Shown: piece by piece, positions 1 to 7,310 of the stretch
Layout of the letters: the number at the start of each line of letters is the position of its first letter
Position numbering within the stretch: the stretch's first letter is position 1
Origin: SKUL01 sp964487545
GTDB taxonomy: Bacteria > Bacteroidota > Bacteroidia > Flavobacteriales_D > SKUL01
Reading direction: 5' to 3'
Assembly: GCA_964487545.1 (NCBI GenBank)
Contig: CAZARI010000030.1
Coordinates: forward strand, 1-39,617
DNA length: 39,617 nucleotides
Translations under genes and position numbers: made by a program
Notes under the pieces: generated by a model
What the model was told of the DNA's origin: nothing
What the model saw: the letters and a program-made list of their open reading frames with translations, nothing else
Databases searched by the model: none

Positions 1-224
1 GGCAAAATGTATTCGTCGTTGTTCATAGCGGCGGCTGCACCAACAGAAATGGCTTCCTGCCCCATTCCCGAGAACCATTTGGATATTTTGCCTTGCCGCA
101 GCAGAATGAGCATTTTATCTTCAATCAGCCGGGGCAAAAGAATCTGGCGGTAGAGTTCCCGCAACTTATCGTCCGACAAGTTGCCGCGATCAAAGGCGAT
201 TTGCCGATCTTCAATTTGAGACAT
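1..224 (-). CDS. 2-oxoacid dehydrogenase E1 component, N-terminal part (runs off the left edge)
   Basis: Only the first 74 codons are present, starting at ATG 224. The translation opens MSQIEDRQIAFDRGNL and continues through LYRQILLPRLIEDKMLILLRQGKISKWFSGMGQEAISVGAAAAM (written here only as landmarks: LIEDKM near residue 34, FSGMGQEA near residue 53). This is the alpha-subunit N-terminus of thiamine-diphosphate E1 enzymes, including the strongly conserved G-Q-E-A segment. In Bacteroidota this start usually belongs to a fused alpha-beta E1 of the branched-chain type, but the fusion cannot be seen here. The enzyme decarboxylates a 2-oxoacid and acylates the lipoyl arm of E2; an E2 gene lies at 10000-11355, not adjacent. 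A TACATTTG element at 243-250 fits a promoter. Family assignment is good; substrate is inferred. Confidence 0.83.
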   Translation of the reverse strand, partial: MSQIEDRQIAFDRGNLSDDKLRELYRQILLPRLIEDKMLILLRQGKISKWFSGMGQEAISVGAAAAMNNDEYIL

Positions 225-242
225 AAGTCAGTTTTTACGCGT

Positions 243-250
243 CAAATGTA
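243..250 (-). promoter_or_regulatory. Bacteroidota -7 promoter element for the E1 gene
   Basis: The minus strand reads TACATTTG, an exact match to the Bacteroidota TAnnTTTG element, 18 bases upstream of the ATG at 224. No well-placed -33 TTTG is evident. Motif match only. Confidence 0.45.
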
Positions 251-405
251 TGGCTTTTTTAATGCTGGAAACGCCAAAGCAAGAGCAGAAAAAGTGTGAG
301 TGCACAAACCCTCACAATATCCGCCAATTGCCGCTATGGTGAGTTTTGAAATATCTTTTAGAAAAGATTCTGTTTATATAAAATGGAAGCTCTTTGTTCT
401 TTGGT

Positions 406-413
406 TATCTTTG
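406..413 (+). promoter_or_regulatory. -7 promoter element for fhs-fdhD
   Basis: TATCTTTG matches TAnnTTTG and lies 29 bases upstream of the ATG at 443. Because it sits downstream of a possible in-frame ATG at 383, it supports 443 as the true fhs start. No clear -33 box. Confidence 0.5.
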
Positions 414-442
414 GCGGAAATCAAAAAAGAATTAGAAAAACG

Positions 443-2122
443 ATGAGCAAAGTACCTTCAGATCTCGAAATCGCACAAAGTGCAAAACTACAGCACATCT
501 CAAAAATTGCTGCTAAACTCGGCATCGACGAGCAGGAAATTGAAATGTATGGCCACCACAAGGCCAAGCTTCCACTCAGTTTGATCGACGACAAGAAAGT
601 AGCTCAGAACAACCTGATTTTGGTCACTGCACTTACCCCTACTCCTGCCGGCGAAGGAAAAACCACCGTATCAATCGGGCTCACTGAAGGACTAAATAAA
701 ATAGGTAAAAAAGCTACCGTGGTGCTTCGCGAGCCTTCGCTCGGTCCGGTTTTCGGAATTAAAGGCGGTGCCGCCGGCGGCGGATATTCTCAGGTCGTTC
801 CGATGGAGGACATCAACCTGCATTTTACCGGTGATTTCGCCGCCATTGAAAAAGCCAACAACTTGCTGGCGGCGCTTATCGACAACAATATTCAATCGAA
901 AACGCGCAGCTTGGGTATCGATCCGCGATCGGTACTGTGGAAACGAGTGATGGACATGAACGACCGCGCGCTGCGCAAAATCGTGATTGGCTTGGGTGGA
1001 ACCGGAAACGGAATTCCGCGCGAAGACGGCTTCAACATCACACCTGCCAGTGAGGTAATGGCTATTCTTTGTATGGCCAAGAACATTGAAGATCTAAAGG
1101 AAAAACTGGGCAATATTTTCGTCGGATTTACACTCGACCGCAAGCCGATCTACGCCCGTGACCTGAAGGCAGAAGGTGCCATGGCCATGATTCTGAAGGA
1201 TGCCATTAAACCCAATCTGGTGCAAACCCTCGAAGGCAATCCGGCCATTATTCACGGAGGACCATTTGCTAATATTGCACAAGGAACCAACACCACAATT
1301 GCTACCAAGATGGGACTCAGTCTTTCGGAATACGTGGTAACCGAGGCCGGATTTGGTGCGGATCTGGGAGCCGAGAAATTCCTCGACATCAAGTGTGTTG
1401 CCGCTGGGTTAAAGCCCAAAGCCGTAGTGGTTGTTGCCACGATCCGTGCGCTGCGTCATCACGGTGGCGCAACGTCTGACGAATACAATACGGCAAGTGT
1501 TGAACGCGTGGAAAAAGGCTTTGCCAACCTGGCCAAACACATCGAAAACGTGCGCAAGTTTAATCTTGCTCCTGTGGTTGCCATCAACAGCTTTCACAGC
1601 GATTCGGAAGAAGAGGTAAACCTGGTCATTGAAAAATGTGCGGCCATTGGTGTCGATGCGGTGAAATCTGAAGGCTGGGCCAAAGGCGGAGAAGGAACCA
1701 AAAATATTGCACAAGCCGTTGTGAATGCTGTAGAATCGGGCACCAGCAATTTTAAACCACTCTACGATTGGAATCTGCCGGTGAAGGAAAAAATCGAAAC
1801 CATTGCCCGCGAAATATACGGAGCCGCTGGTGTGGAATACAGCAAAGAGGCCCAGGTGGGTCTGCGCAGAATCGACAATCTCGGTCTTAATCAGCTTCCC
1901 GTGTGTATGGCAAAAACGCAAAAATCACTTTCTGATAACGAGGCCCTTGCTGGTCGTCCCGAAGGATTTACCATTACCGTAAGGGAGTTTGAATTTGCTG
2001 CCGGAGCCGGATTCGTTATTCCAATTCTGGGTAATATGATGCGGATGCCTGGACTGCCCAACATTCCCGCCAGCGAAGGAATGGACATCGACAACGAAGG
2101 CCGTATCACCGGTTTGTCGTGA
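443..2122 (+). CDS. fhs: Formate-tetrahydrofolate ligase (10-formyl-THF synthetase)
   Basis: The 559-residue protein has the usual length of Fhs. It joins formate to tetrahydrofolate using ATP, giving 10-formyl-THF for purine synthesis and the one-carbon pool, in the cytoplasm; it can also run in reverse. The ATP-binding loop TPTPAGEGKTT is at residues 65-75, and the family block REPSLGPVFGIKGGAAGGGY follows at about 96-115. An upstream in-frame ATG at 383 would add 20 residues unlike the family and would overlap the promoter element at 406-413, so the start MSKVPSDLEIAQ at 443 is preferred. The stop overlaps the GTG of fdhD by four bases, implying translational coupling. With the oxidoreductase at 3682 it suggests a formate-handling module. 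Identification is very secure. Confidence 0.97.
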   Translation: MSKVPSDLEIAQSAKLQHISKIAAKLGIDEQEIEMYGHHKAKLPLSLIDDKKVAQNNLILVTALTPTPAGEGKTTVSIGLTEGLNKIGKKATVVLREPSLGPVFGIKGGAAGGGYSQVVPMEDINLHFTGDFAAIEKANNLLAALIDNNIQSKTRSLGIDPRSVLWKRVMDMNDRALRKIVIGLGGTGNGIPREDGFNITPASEVMAILCMAKNIEDLKEKLGNIFVGFTLDRKPIYARDLKAEGAMAMILKDAIKPNLVQTLEGNPAIIHGGPFANIAQGTNTTIATKMGLSLSEYVVTEAGFGADLGAEKFLDIKCVAAGLKPKAVVVVATIRALRHHGGATSDEYNTASVERVEKGFANLAKHIENVRKFNLAPVVAINSFHSDSEEEVNLVIEKCAAIGVDAVKSEGWAKGGEGTKNIAQAVVNAVESGTSNFKPLYDWNLPVKEKIETIAREIYGAAGVEYSKEAQVGLRRIDNLGLNQLPVCMAKTQKSLSDNEALAGRPEGFTITVREFEFAAGAGFVIPILGNMMRMPGLPNIPASEGMDIDNEGRITGLS

Positions 2123-2892
2123 GTCAATCTCGCGGATATGAAGGCGAGCTGTATCAATCGGGCGGGTTAATCAAAAATGTGCGCGATGAGCTGGTTGTTG
2201 AGCACCCGCTGCAGATTGTCATCAACGGCGAAGCGCTGAGCATAACCATGCAAACACCCGGTGATGAAATCAATCTGGTGCGTGGCCTTTTGTATAGCGA
2301 AGACATCTATCGCAAAAAAGCGCCCGAACCCGAGTGCAAACTGATATCGGGAGAACAGGAACTGATTGATCGGGTGGAACTCATTATCGACCCGGAAGAA
2401 CTGGGCGATGGCTATATGAATTCACGGCAATTACTATCAGTGGCGTCGTGTGGAATTTGTGGCCGAACCGAATTTACCGCAAGAACGGGAACCATCGAAT
2501 CAGGATCAGCTTATTCTCCAGAAGAAATTCAGGCCTTATTTGAACAGATGCGCCAAGGGCAGACGCTGTTTAACCACACCGGCGGATGCCACGGAGCAGC
2601 CGTTTTTGACCGAATTGGCGGATTACTCGCTCTGCACGAAGACATCGGCCGACACAACGCTGTGGACAAAGCCATCGGTGCGCTATTGCGGAGTAGAAAA
2701 CTTTCTGATGCTTCAATTTTGCTGGTGAGTGGAAGACTGAGTTATGAGATTGTTTCGAAATGCTTTATGGCGGGAATACCCCAACTCGCTGCGGTTTCAG
2801 CCCCTTCAAGTCTGGCGGTTGATTTTGCGAAAGAACTCGGTGTGACGCTTTTTGCCTTTTGTCGAGACGGAAGAGCGACGCAATATTCCTGA
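2119..2892 (+). CDS. fdhD: Formate dehydrogenase accessory sulfurtransferase FdhD
   Basis: The 257-residue protein begins with GTG inside the fhs stop (GTGA, 2119-2122). FdhD carries sulfur from a cysteine desulfurase to the molybdenum (bis-MGD) cofactor of formate-dehydrogenase-type enzymes, a step needed for their activity. The catalytic CxxC is visible as SVASCGICGRTEF with C111 and C114, followed by the family segments FNHTGGCHGAA and LHEDIGRHNAVDKAIG. Its likely client is the molybdopterin oxidoreductase at 3682-5976, separated from it only by the opposing toxin-antitoxin pair. It ends 8 bases before the 3' end of the toxin gene, so the two are convergent. Identification is very secure. 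Confidence 0.96.
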   Translation: MSQSRGYEGELYQSGGLIKNVRDELVVEHPLQIVINGEALSITMQTPGDEINLVRGLLYSEDIYRKKAPEPECKLISGEQELIDRVELIIDPEELGDGYMNSRQLLSVASCGICGRTEFTARTGTIESGSAYSPEEIQALFEQMRQGQTLFNHTGGCHGAAVFDRIGGLLALHEDIGRHNAVDKAIGALLRSRKLSDASILLVSGRLSYEIVSKCFMAGIPQLAAVSAPSSLAVDFAKELGVTLFAFCRDGRATQYS

Positions 2893-2900
2893 AAAAATAT

Positions 2901-3239
2901 TCAAAATTTCAGGATCTCTCCCAGCCCCTTTTTCATTTCTTCGAGCTGCGATGCTGTCACCGTTCCGATGCGCTCAACCAGTCGGGCCTTTGAAACGCTA
3001 CGAATGTGGAAAATCAGAATTTCGGATGGTTTTGTTAGGCCGTTGGCTTTTGCTGGCTGAACCACTACATTGCCCTTATAATTTTTAATACTTGTTGTCA
3101 GCGGACAAACAATCAGCACCTTCAAATAGGAATTCATTAAATTTCCACTCAAAATCACGACCGGACGATAGCCCGCTTGCTCACTCCCCTTTGTTGGATC
3201 AAGCGATGCATACCAAATTTCGCCTTGTTTCGGTATCAT
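2901..3239 (-). CDS. MazF/PemK-type endoribonuclease toxin
   Basis: This 112-residue protein has the MazF fold signature: KQGEIWYASLDPTKGSEQAG near the start, the RPVVILSG strand at residues 24-31, VLIVCPLTTS at about 41-50, and a C-terminal EILIFHIRSVSKARLVERIG block. Known members are single-strand-specific mRNA interferases held inactive by the cognate antitoxin. Its ATG overlaps the stop of the upstream antitoxin gene (3236-3239), the normal antitoxin-first order, which secures dosage coupling. The pair lies on the opposite strand between fdhD and its probable partner oxidoreductase, suggesting a later insertion. The cleavage site cannot be read from the sequence. Confidence 0.92.
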   Translation of the reverse strand: MIPKQGEIWYASLDPTKGSEQAGYRPVVILSGNLMNSYLKVLIVCPLTTSIKNYKGNVVVQPAKANGLTKPSEILIFHIRSVSKARLVERIGTVTASQLEEMKKGLGEILKF

Positions 3240-3484
3240 TCTGATTGGTCTGTTTCCTCAAGCTGACGAAAATAGTCATGCATGCCTTCTTCGGCGATTT
3301 GAAGAATATGCTCATCCTCAGCAGCGCGTTTGTATGACTGAATGTACTCTGCCCGTGTAAGCTGTTCAAGGTAGATGCGCAGTGCTTTTTCTATCAAAGC
3401 ATTTTTGGGCACAGCCAACTTTTTTGCGTGTGCTGAAAGCTGTTGAAGTAAATCATCTGGAAGTGAACTGGTGAACGTGGCCAT
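3236..3484 (-). CDS. Antitoxin of the MazF-type pair, probable ribbon-helix-helix protein
   Basis: The 82-residue protein begins MATFTSSLPDDLLQQLSAHA. This looks like an N-terminal DNA-binding beta strand followed by two helices, as in CopG/RHH antitoxins, with an acidic C-terminal tail (EEGMHDYFRQLEETDQSE) that would wrap the toxin. The frame stays open to 3691, but the extra 69 residues are not antitoxin-like and would run through the promoter at 3503-3534, so ATG 3484 is chosen. By analogy with the family it should neutralise the toxin encoded downstream and repress its own operon. The fold is inferred from short sequence features; the pairing is secured by position and the 4-bp overlap. 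Confidence 0.85.
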   Translation of the reverse strand: MATFTSSLPDDLLQQLSAHAKKLAVPKNALIEKALRIYLEQLTRAEYIQSYKRAAEDEHILQIAEEGMHDYFRQLEETDQSE

Positions 3485-3502
3485 GGCGATGTATTTATGA
3501 TT

Positions 3503-3534
3503 CAAAAATATGAAACATAAGTTTATTTGGCAAA
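3503..3534 (-). promoter_or_regulatory. Full Bacteroidota promoter of the toxin-antitoxin operon
   Basis: On the minus strand TTTG (3531-3534) is followed after 20 bases by TATTTTTG (3503-3510). Both elements and their spacing match the Bacteroidota consensus, and the antitoxin ATG lies 18 bases downstream. Autoregulation would be expected here, but no palindromic operator stands out. Confidence 0.6.
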
Positions 3535-3636
3535 CACCTTGAAGTTTTATAAAGCTCACCACCAACAGACTGAAGGTTGTTCTCATTTGTCCCATCAGCC
3601 AGTGTGAGGACAAAGCAAAAGAAGTCTTCAAAATCT

Positions 3637-3644
3637 TAACTTTG
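3637..3644 (+). promoter_or_regulatory. -7 promoter element for the FdhF/YdeP-like gene
   Basis: TAACTTTG is an exact TAnnTTTG match 37 bases before the ATG at 3682. It indicates that the oxidoreductase is transcribed separately from fhs-fdhD. No convincing -33 TTTG is present. Confidence 0.5.
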
Positions 3645-3681
3645 ATGCGAATCTCGGTTTTATGTAAAAAATTCATATTCC

Positions 3682-5976
3682 ATGGCTCCAAGACGTAACG
3701 TTCACATTCTCCCCCCTGAAAAGTTAACCGGAATAAAAATTTCCAATTCGCCCAAATCCGCTGCGGGTATTGGGGGCATCACCACCGCTATGCAACACAT
3801 CAGCGAAGAAATTGGCTTAATTGACGGATTGAAGTTGATGTCAAAAATCAACCAAGTGGACGGCATCGACTGTCCGGGATGTGCCTGGCCCGACCCAGAT
3901 CACCGGTCATCACTCGGTGAATATTGTGAAAACGGTGCTAAAGCTGTAGCTGAGGAAGCCACCAAAAAGCGCGTGGATGCTGCGTTCTTTAAACAACACA
4001 GTGTTGAGGATATCAGTTCGTGGAGCGATTATGAAATCGGTAAATCAGGACGAATCACCGAGCCTTTTTATCTGGCCGAAGGCGAATCGCACTATCGCCC
4101 CATATCGTGGGATGCCGCTTTTGAAAAAATGGCCGGCAAACTCAAATCCATCACACCCGATGAAGCCGTTTTTTATACTTCGGGAAGAACGGGCAACGAA
4201 ACCGCTTTTCTGTATCAATTCATGGTTCGCAAGTATGGAACCAACAACATGCCCGACTGCAGCAACATGTGTCACGAAAGCAGTGGTGTTGGTCTGGGTG
4301 AAACCGTTGGAATCGGTAAGGGATCGGTTACACTCGAAGATATTTACGAAGCGGAGGTGATTTTGGTGATGGGACAAAACCCCGGCACCAACCACCCACG
4401 AATGCTGAGTGCGCTGCAAAAATGCAAAGCAAATGGCGGAAAAATTGTGCACATCAATCCGCTACCGGAAGTGGGCATGGAACGTTTTGTAAATCCACAA
4501 AGCCCGATTGATGTTTTAAAAGGCGGAACCAAAATCGCCGATCATTTCTTGCCCGTGCGCATCAACGGTGATGTGGCGTTGCTTAAGTTGATCATGCTCG
4601 GATTACTCGAAGAAGAAGAAAAAAACCCGGGTAAGGTGCTCGATCATGAGTTTATCGCATCGCTCACTAAAGGATACGAGGGCTTTAAGGAAGATTTGCT
4701 CACTACCAACCGCGAACAGGCTTTGCGCGATTGCGGAATCAGCGAAAAAGACATTCAAACGGTGGTGGAGTTATTGGCGAATCAAGACAAAATCATCATT
4801 TGTTGGGCCATGGGACTCACCCAGCACAAAAACGGAGTGGAAAACATTCGTGAAATTGTGAATCTGCTCTTGATGAAAGGCAGCATTGGCAAGCCCGGAG
4901 CTGGCACCTGCCCTGTGCGCGGACACAGCAATGTTCAGGGCGACCGGACCATGGGTATTTACGAAAAACCACCGGAAGCTTTTTTGCAGGCGCTCGAGAA
5001 AACTTTTAGCTTTAACGCGCCCAGAAAATTTGGCTATGATACGGTTGAGGCGATCGACGCCATGCAACAAGACAAAGTGCGGTTTTTTATGGCCATGGGT
5101 GGAAACTTTATTTCGGCCACTCCAGACAGTTTGGCAACGGGAAAGGCAATGCAAAACGTGGATCTGACCGTTCAAATCAGCACCAAGCTGAACCGCGCTC
5201 ACGCCGTCACCGGAAAAGAGGCCATTATCCTTCCGTGTTTGGGTCGCACCGACCGAGATATTCAGGATGGCGTGCCCCAGTTTCAAACGGTAGAAAACTC
5301 GATGGGCGTAGTTCACACTACCCGTGGAACCGCTACTCCGCCTAGTGCGCAGTTAAAAAGTGAAACCGCCATTGTTTGCGACTTGGCCAGAAAACTATTC
5401 GGTTCGGAAGACCTCATCCCATGGGAAGCCTTTGGTAAAAACTACGACCTGATTCGCGATAAAATAGCCGAAACCATTCCTGGGTTTGATAATTTTAACC
5501 AAAGAGTTCGCCAGCCCAACGGGTTTTATCTGCCCAACGGAAGTCGCGATCGGAATTTCACTACTGCCGATGGTAAAGCGCATTTCTCCATTAACGAATT
5601 GCCTATGGTTGATGCCCGCGAAGCCGATTTTATTATGACCACCATTCGCACGCACGATCAATACAACACGACCATTTATGGTCTGGACGATCGCTATCGC
5701 GGAATCCGCAACGAGCGCAGGGTTGTTTTAATGAACTCCGATGACATGAAAGAACGCGGCATTGAAGATGGCGAACTGGTTGATTTGGAAAGTATCTTTC
5801 GCGGAGAGCGCCGTCGAGTAAATAAATTTCACGCCCTGCCCTTCTCCATTCCCCGAAAATGTTTGGCCTCGTATTTCCCCGAAACCAATGCACTGGTTCC
5901 GCTGCACAGCACCGCACGCGGCAGCAATACACCCAGCAGCAAGTTTGTAGAAGTCAATGTGATTAAAAGAGCTTAA
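3682..5976 (+). CDS. FdhF/YdeP-family molybdopterin oxidoreductase (formate dehydrogenase alpha-like)
   Basis: The 764-residue protein matches the FdhF/YdeP family in length and sequence. Near the N-terminus it carries CPGCAWPDPDHR with C64 and C67, then YCENGAKAV with C82, a partial iron-sulfur cysteine set typical of this family. The segment NMPDCSNMCHESSG at about 188-202 places C197 where molybdenum is usually ligated. The C-terminal region (TIRTHDQYNTTIYGLDDRYRG, about 655-675) is the molydopterin-dinucleotide-binding domain. No Tat or secretion signal is seen, so it is probably cytoplasmic. The nearby fdhD supports a sulfurated bis-MGD cofactor and formate as substrate, but members of this family are poorly characterised, so substrate is an inference. 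It overlaps the convergent acetyltransferase gene by four bases. Confidence 0.9.
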   Translation: MAPRRNVHILPPEKLTGIKISNSPKSAAGIGGITTAMQHISEEIGLIDGLKLMSKINQVDGIDCPGCAWPDPDHRSSLGEYCENGAKAVAEEATKKRVDAAFFKQHSVEDISSWSDYEIGKSGRITEPFYLAEGESHYRPISWDAAFEKMAGKLKSITPDEAVFYTSGRTGNETAFLYQFMVRKYGTNNMPDCSNMCHESSGVGLGETVGIGKGSVTLEDIYEAEVILVMGQNPGTNHPRMLSALQKCKANGGKIVHINPLPEVGMERFVNPQSPIDVLKGGTKIADHFLPVRINGDVALLKLIMLGLLEEEEKNPGKVLDHEFIASLTKGYEGFKEDLLTTNREQALRDCGISEKDIQTVVELLANQDKIIICWAMGLTQHKNGVENIREIVNLLLMKGSIGKPGAGTCPVRGHSNVQGDRTMGIYEKPPEAFLQALEKTFSFNAPRKFGYDTVEAIDAMQQDKVRFFMAMGGNFISATPDSLATGKAMQNVDLTVQISTKLNRAHAVTGKEAIILPCLGRTDRDIQDGVPQFQTVENSMGVVHTTRGTATPPSAQLKSETAIVCDLARKLFGSEDLIPWEAFGKNYDLIRDKIAETIPGFDNFNQRVRQPNGFYLPNGSRDRNFTTADGKAHFSINELPMVDAREADFIMTTIRTHDQYNTTIYGLDDRYRGIRNERRVVLMNSDDMKERGIEDGELVDLESIFRGERRRVNKFHALPFSIPRKCLASYFPETNALVPLHSTARGSNTPSSKFVEVNVIKRA

Positions 5977-6674
5977 TAACCCTGCCCCTGCTGTTTTTGG
6001 TGGTGTGCTTTTAGAATGACATCAACTTCTTTGGCCGGTTTGCCAGAGAGCATATTGGGGTCGATATCGGTGTGGGCAATTTCTGCCGCTGCAATAATCA
6101 AATCGTGAATGTTTGAAATTTCACCAATCTTTTTGGCAGGTGCACCGGCAATGGAAATATTAGACTCCGTTACCGTTTTATTCACCACCGCATTGGCGCC
6201 TATGGCCACATTATCGGCCACAACAATATCTCCGTAAATCACCGCACCCGGACCGATGTAGCAGTTGTCACCTATTTGTGGCGCACGATTAGCGTATCCG
6301 GCTTCGGTGCCAATATTTACTCCGACGTGCAACCTGCAATTGGCGCCAACCCGCGCTGCCTGATTCACGACAATTGTTCCATAATGCGCAATGGATAATC
6401 CGGGACCAAAAACATTAATCGGAATGCTGAAACCGAGTTTGTATGATAATCGCCGATAACGTTGCAGAACAAAGAACTTTCTGATTCTCTTCCCAAAACC
6501 CGAAGGAGTATTGGCGTAATATTCAAGTTTTCTAAGCGACTTTTGGAATTCCCATACATAATTAGGAAAAAGTAATGTCCTTAGTTTTTTCGACAATCCT
6601 GTATTGGCAGAAACTCCGAGCGCAATGCGATCTGCCTTTAAGTAATACAAAAAATCTTGCCTGGATTGAATCAA
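5973..6674 (-). CDS. Serine acetyltransferase-like hexapeptide-repeat enzyme, TTG start
   Basis: The 233-residue protein has an N-terminal helical region (MIQSRQDFLYYLKADRIALG) and then a left-handed beta-helix: VFGPGLSIAHYGTIVVN at about 101-117, GANCRLHVGVNIGTEAG, and the hexapeptide ladder IGDNCYIGPGAVIYGDIVVADNVAIGANAVV. This is the serine O-acetyltransferase branch of the LbetaH family; homologues next to polysaccharide genes acetylate sugars instead. The start codon is TTG at 6674. No in-frame ATG exists upstream, and the family's usual start (MIQS...YYL.ADRIALG) falls exactly there. Its stop overlaps the stop of the convergent oxidoreductase gene. Substrate (serine or a sugar) is unresolved; the genes next to it do not decide it. 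Confidence 0.83.
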   Translation of the reverse strand: MIQSRQDFLYYLKADRIALGVSANTGLSKKLRTLLFPNYVWEFQKSLRKLEYYANTPSGFGKRIRKFFVLQRYRRLSYKLGFSIPINVFGPGLSIAHYGTIVVNQAARVGANCRLHVGVNIGTEAGYANRAPQIGDNCYIGPGAVIYGDIVVADNVAIGANAVVNKTVTESNISIAGAPAKKIGEISNIHDLIIAAAEIAHTDIDPNMLSGKPAKEVDVILKAHHQKQQGQGY

Positions 6675-6747
6675 TGAAGTTTGGTTTGGTCTGGTAAAAT
6701 TGCATTTTTTTTTGAAAGCATCACCTGTATGGCCACTGGCGCAAACA

Positions 6748-7092
6748 CTACTGCCGGATAAAATCCAATCCGTCGAGACGCATAACTACTTCTAATTCGC
6801 CAGATTCATTTTCCTGCTCTGTGGGAGGGTGATCGATATTAAAGTTTTTACTCGCAAAAACAGCCGTAACTTTCAATTTATCACCACTAATCACCAACCG
6901 GCCGTTAATACTTCTATTACTTTGAAAGTTAATATAATTGGCCCTTCCGTTTGACATCAGTTCGAGTTCTGAATTAAAACTTTTCCAGCGACCCTCATAT
7001 TCCTGATATGCTCCGTTGAGTTCCGTCTTTTTGCATCCACTCCCCAGTAGCAGCATCACCATTAATATTGAAATAGAAATTGTAGCTCGCAT
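6748..7092 (-). CDS. Small secreted lipoprotein of unknown function
   Basis: The 114-residue protein starts MRATISISILMVMLLLGSGCKK, a lipoprotein signal peptide with lipobox LGSGC and lipidated C20. The mature part looks like a small beta-rich lipocalin-type domain (YEGRWKSFNSELELMSNGRANYINF, then INGRLVISGDKLKV), but I do not recognise a family. ATG 7092 is preferred over an in-frame ATG at 7119: it has AGAGGAGAACG just upstream, one of the few Shine-Dalgarno-like sites in the window, and the longer form would overlap the -7 element at 7117-7124. The acetyltransferase gene follows 73 bases downstream on the same strand and may be cotranscribed. Confidence 0.8.
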   Translation of the reverse strand: MRATISISILMVMLLLGSGCKKTELNGAYQEYEGRWKSFNSELELMSNGRANYINFQSNRSINGRLVISGDKLKVTAVFASKNFNIDHPPTEQENESGELEVVMRLDGLDFIRQ

Positions 7093-7116
7093 TCGTTCTC
7101 CTCTGCTTATTCGAAG

Positions 7117-7124
7117 CAAAGATA
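7117..7124 (-). promoter_or_regulatory. -7 promoter element for the lipoprotein gene
   Basis: The minus strand reads TATCTTTG, an exact TAnnTTTG match, 24 bases upstream of ATG 7092. It rules against the longer start at 7119. A TTTG at 7149-7152 lies 24 bases further up, slightly too far for a normal -33. Confidence 0.5.
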
Positions 7125-7298
7125 AAGGAATGAACTTACCCCTAAGGGCAAAGCAACTGAGAAGCGGTTGAAAAATTTATTTAAATATTTCACAGCTATC
7201 CAAATGCAAACGAGACGACCTTTAAGCCGTGAAGTAATATTTAAAACTCCTCGAAATATGGAGATTGTGATTCGCGCTGTATTAACTCATAAATCCCT

Positions 7299-7306
7299 TA
7301 AATTTG
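7299..7306 (+). promoter_or_regulatory. -7 promoter element for recR, very close to the start codon
   Basis: TAAATTTG matches TAnnTTTG and ends only four bases before the recR ATG at 7311. If used, the transcript would start at or beside the start codon and be leaderless or nearly so. Confidence 0.45.
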
Positions 7307-7310
7307 AGGC

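Noticed and set aside
383..442. Longer N-terminus for fhs from ATG 383
   Set aside because: The added 20 residues do not look like Fhs, and the segment contains the promoter element at 406-413.
1409..1921. Long 170-residue minus-strand frame inside fhs
   Set aside because: It is antisense to a strongly conserved gene, with no family resemblance or promoter; a codon-composition shadow.
3485..3691. N-terminal extension of the antitoxin to 3691
   Set aside because: It spans the antitoxin promoter and lacks antitoxin-like sequence; it is simply an open frame through the divergent intergenic region.
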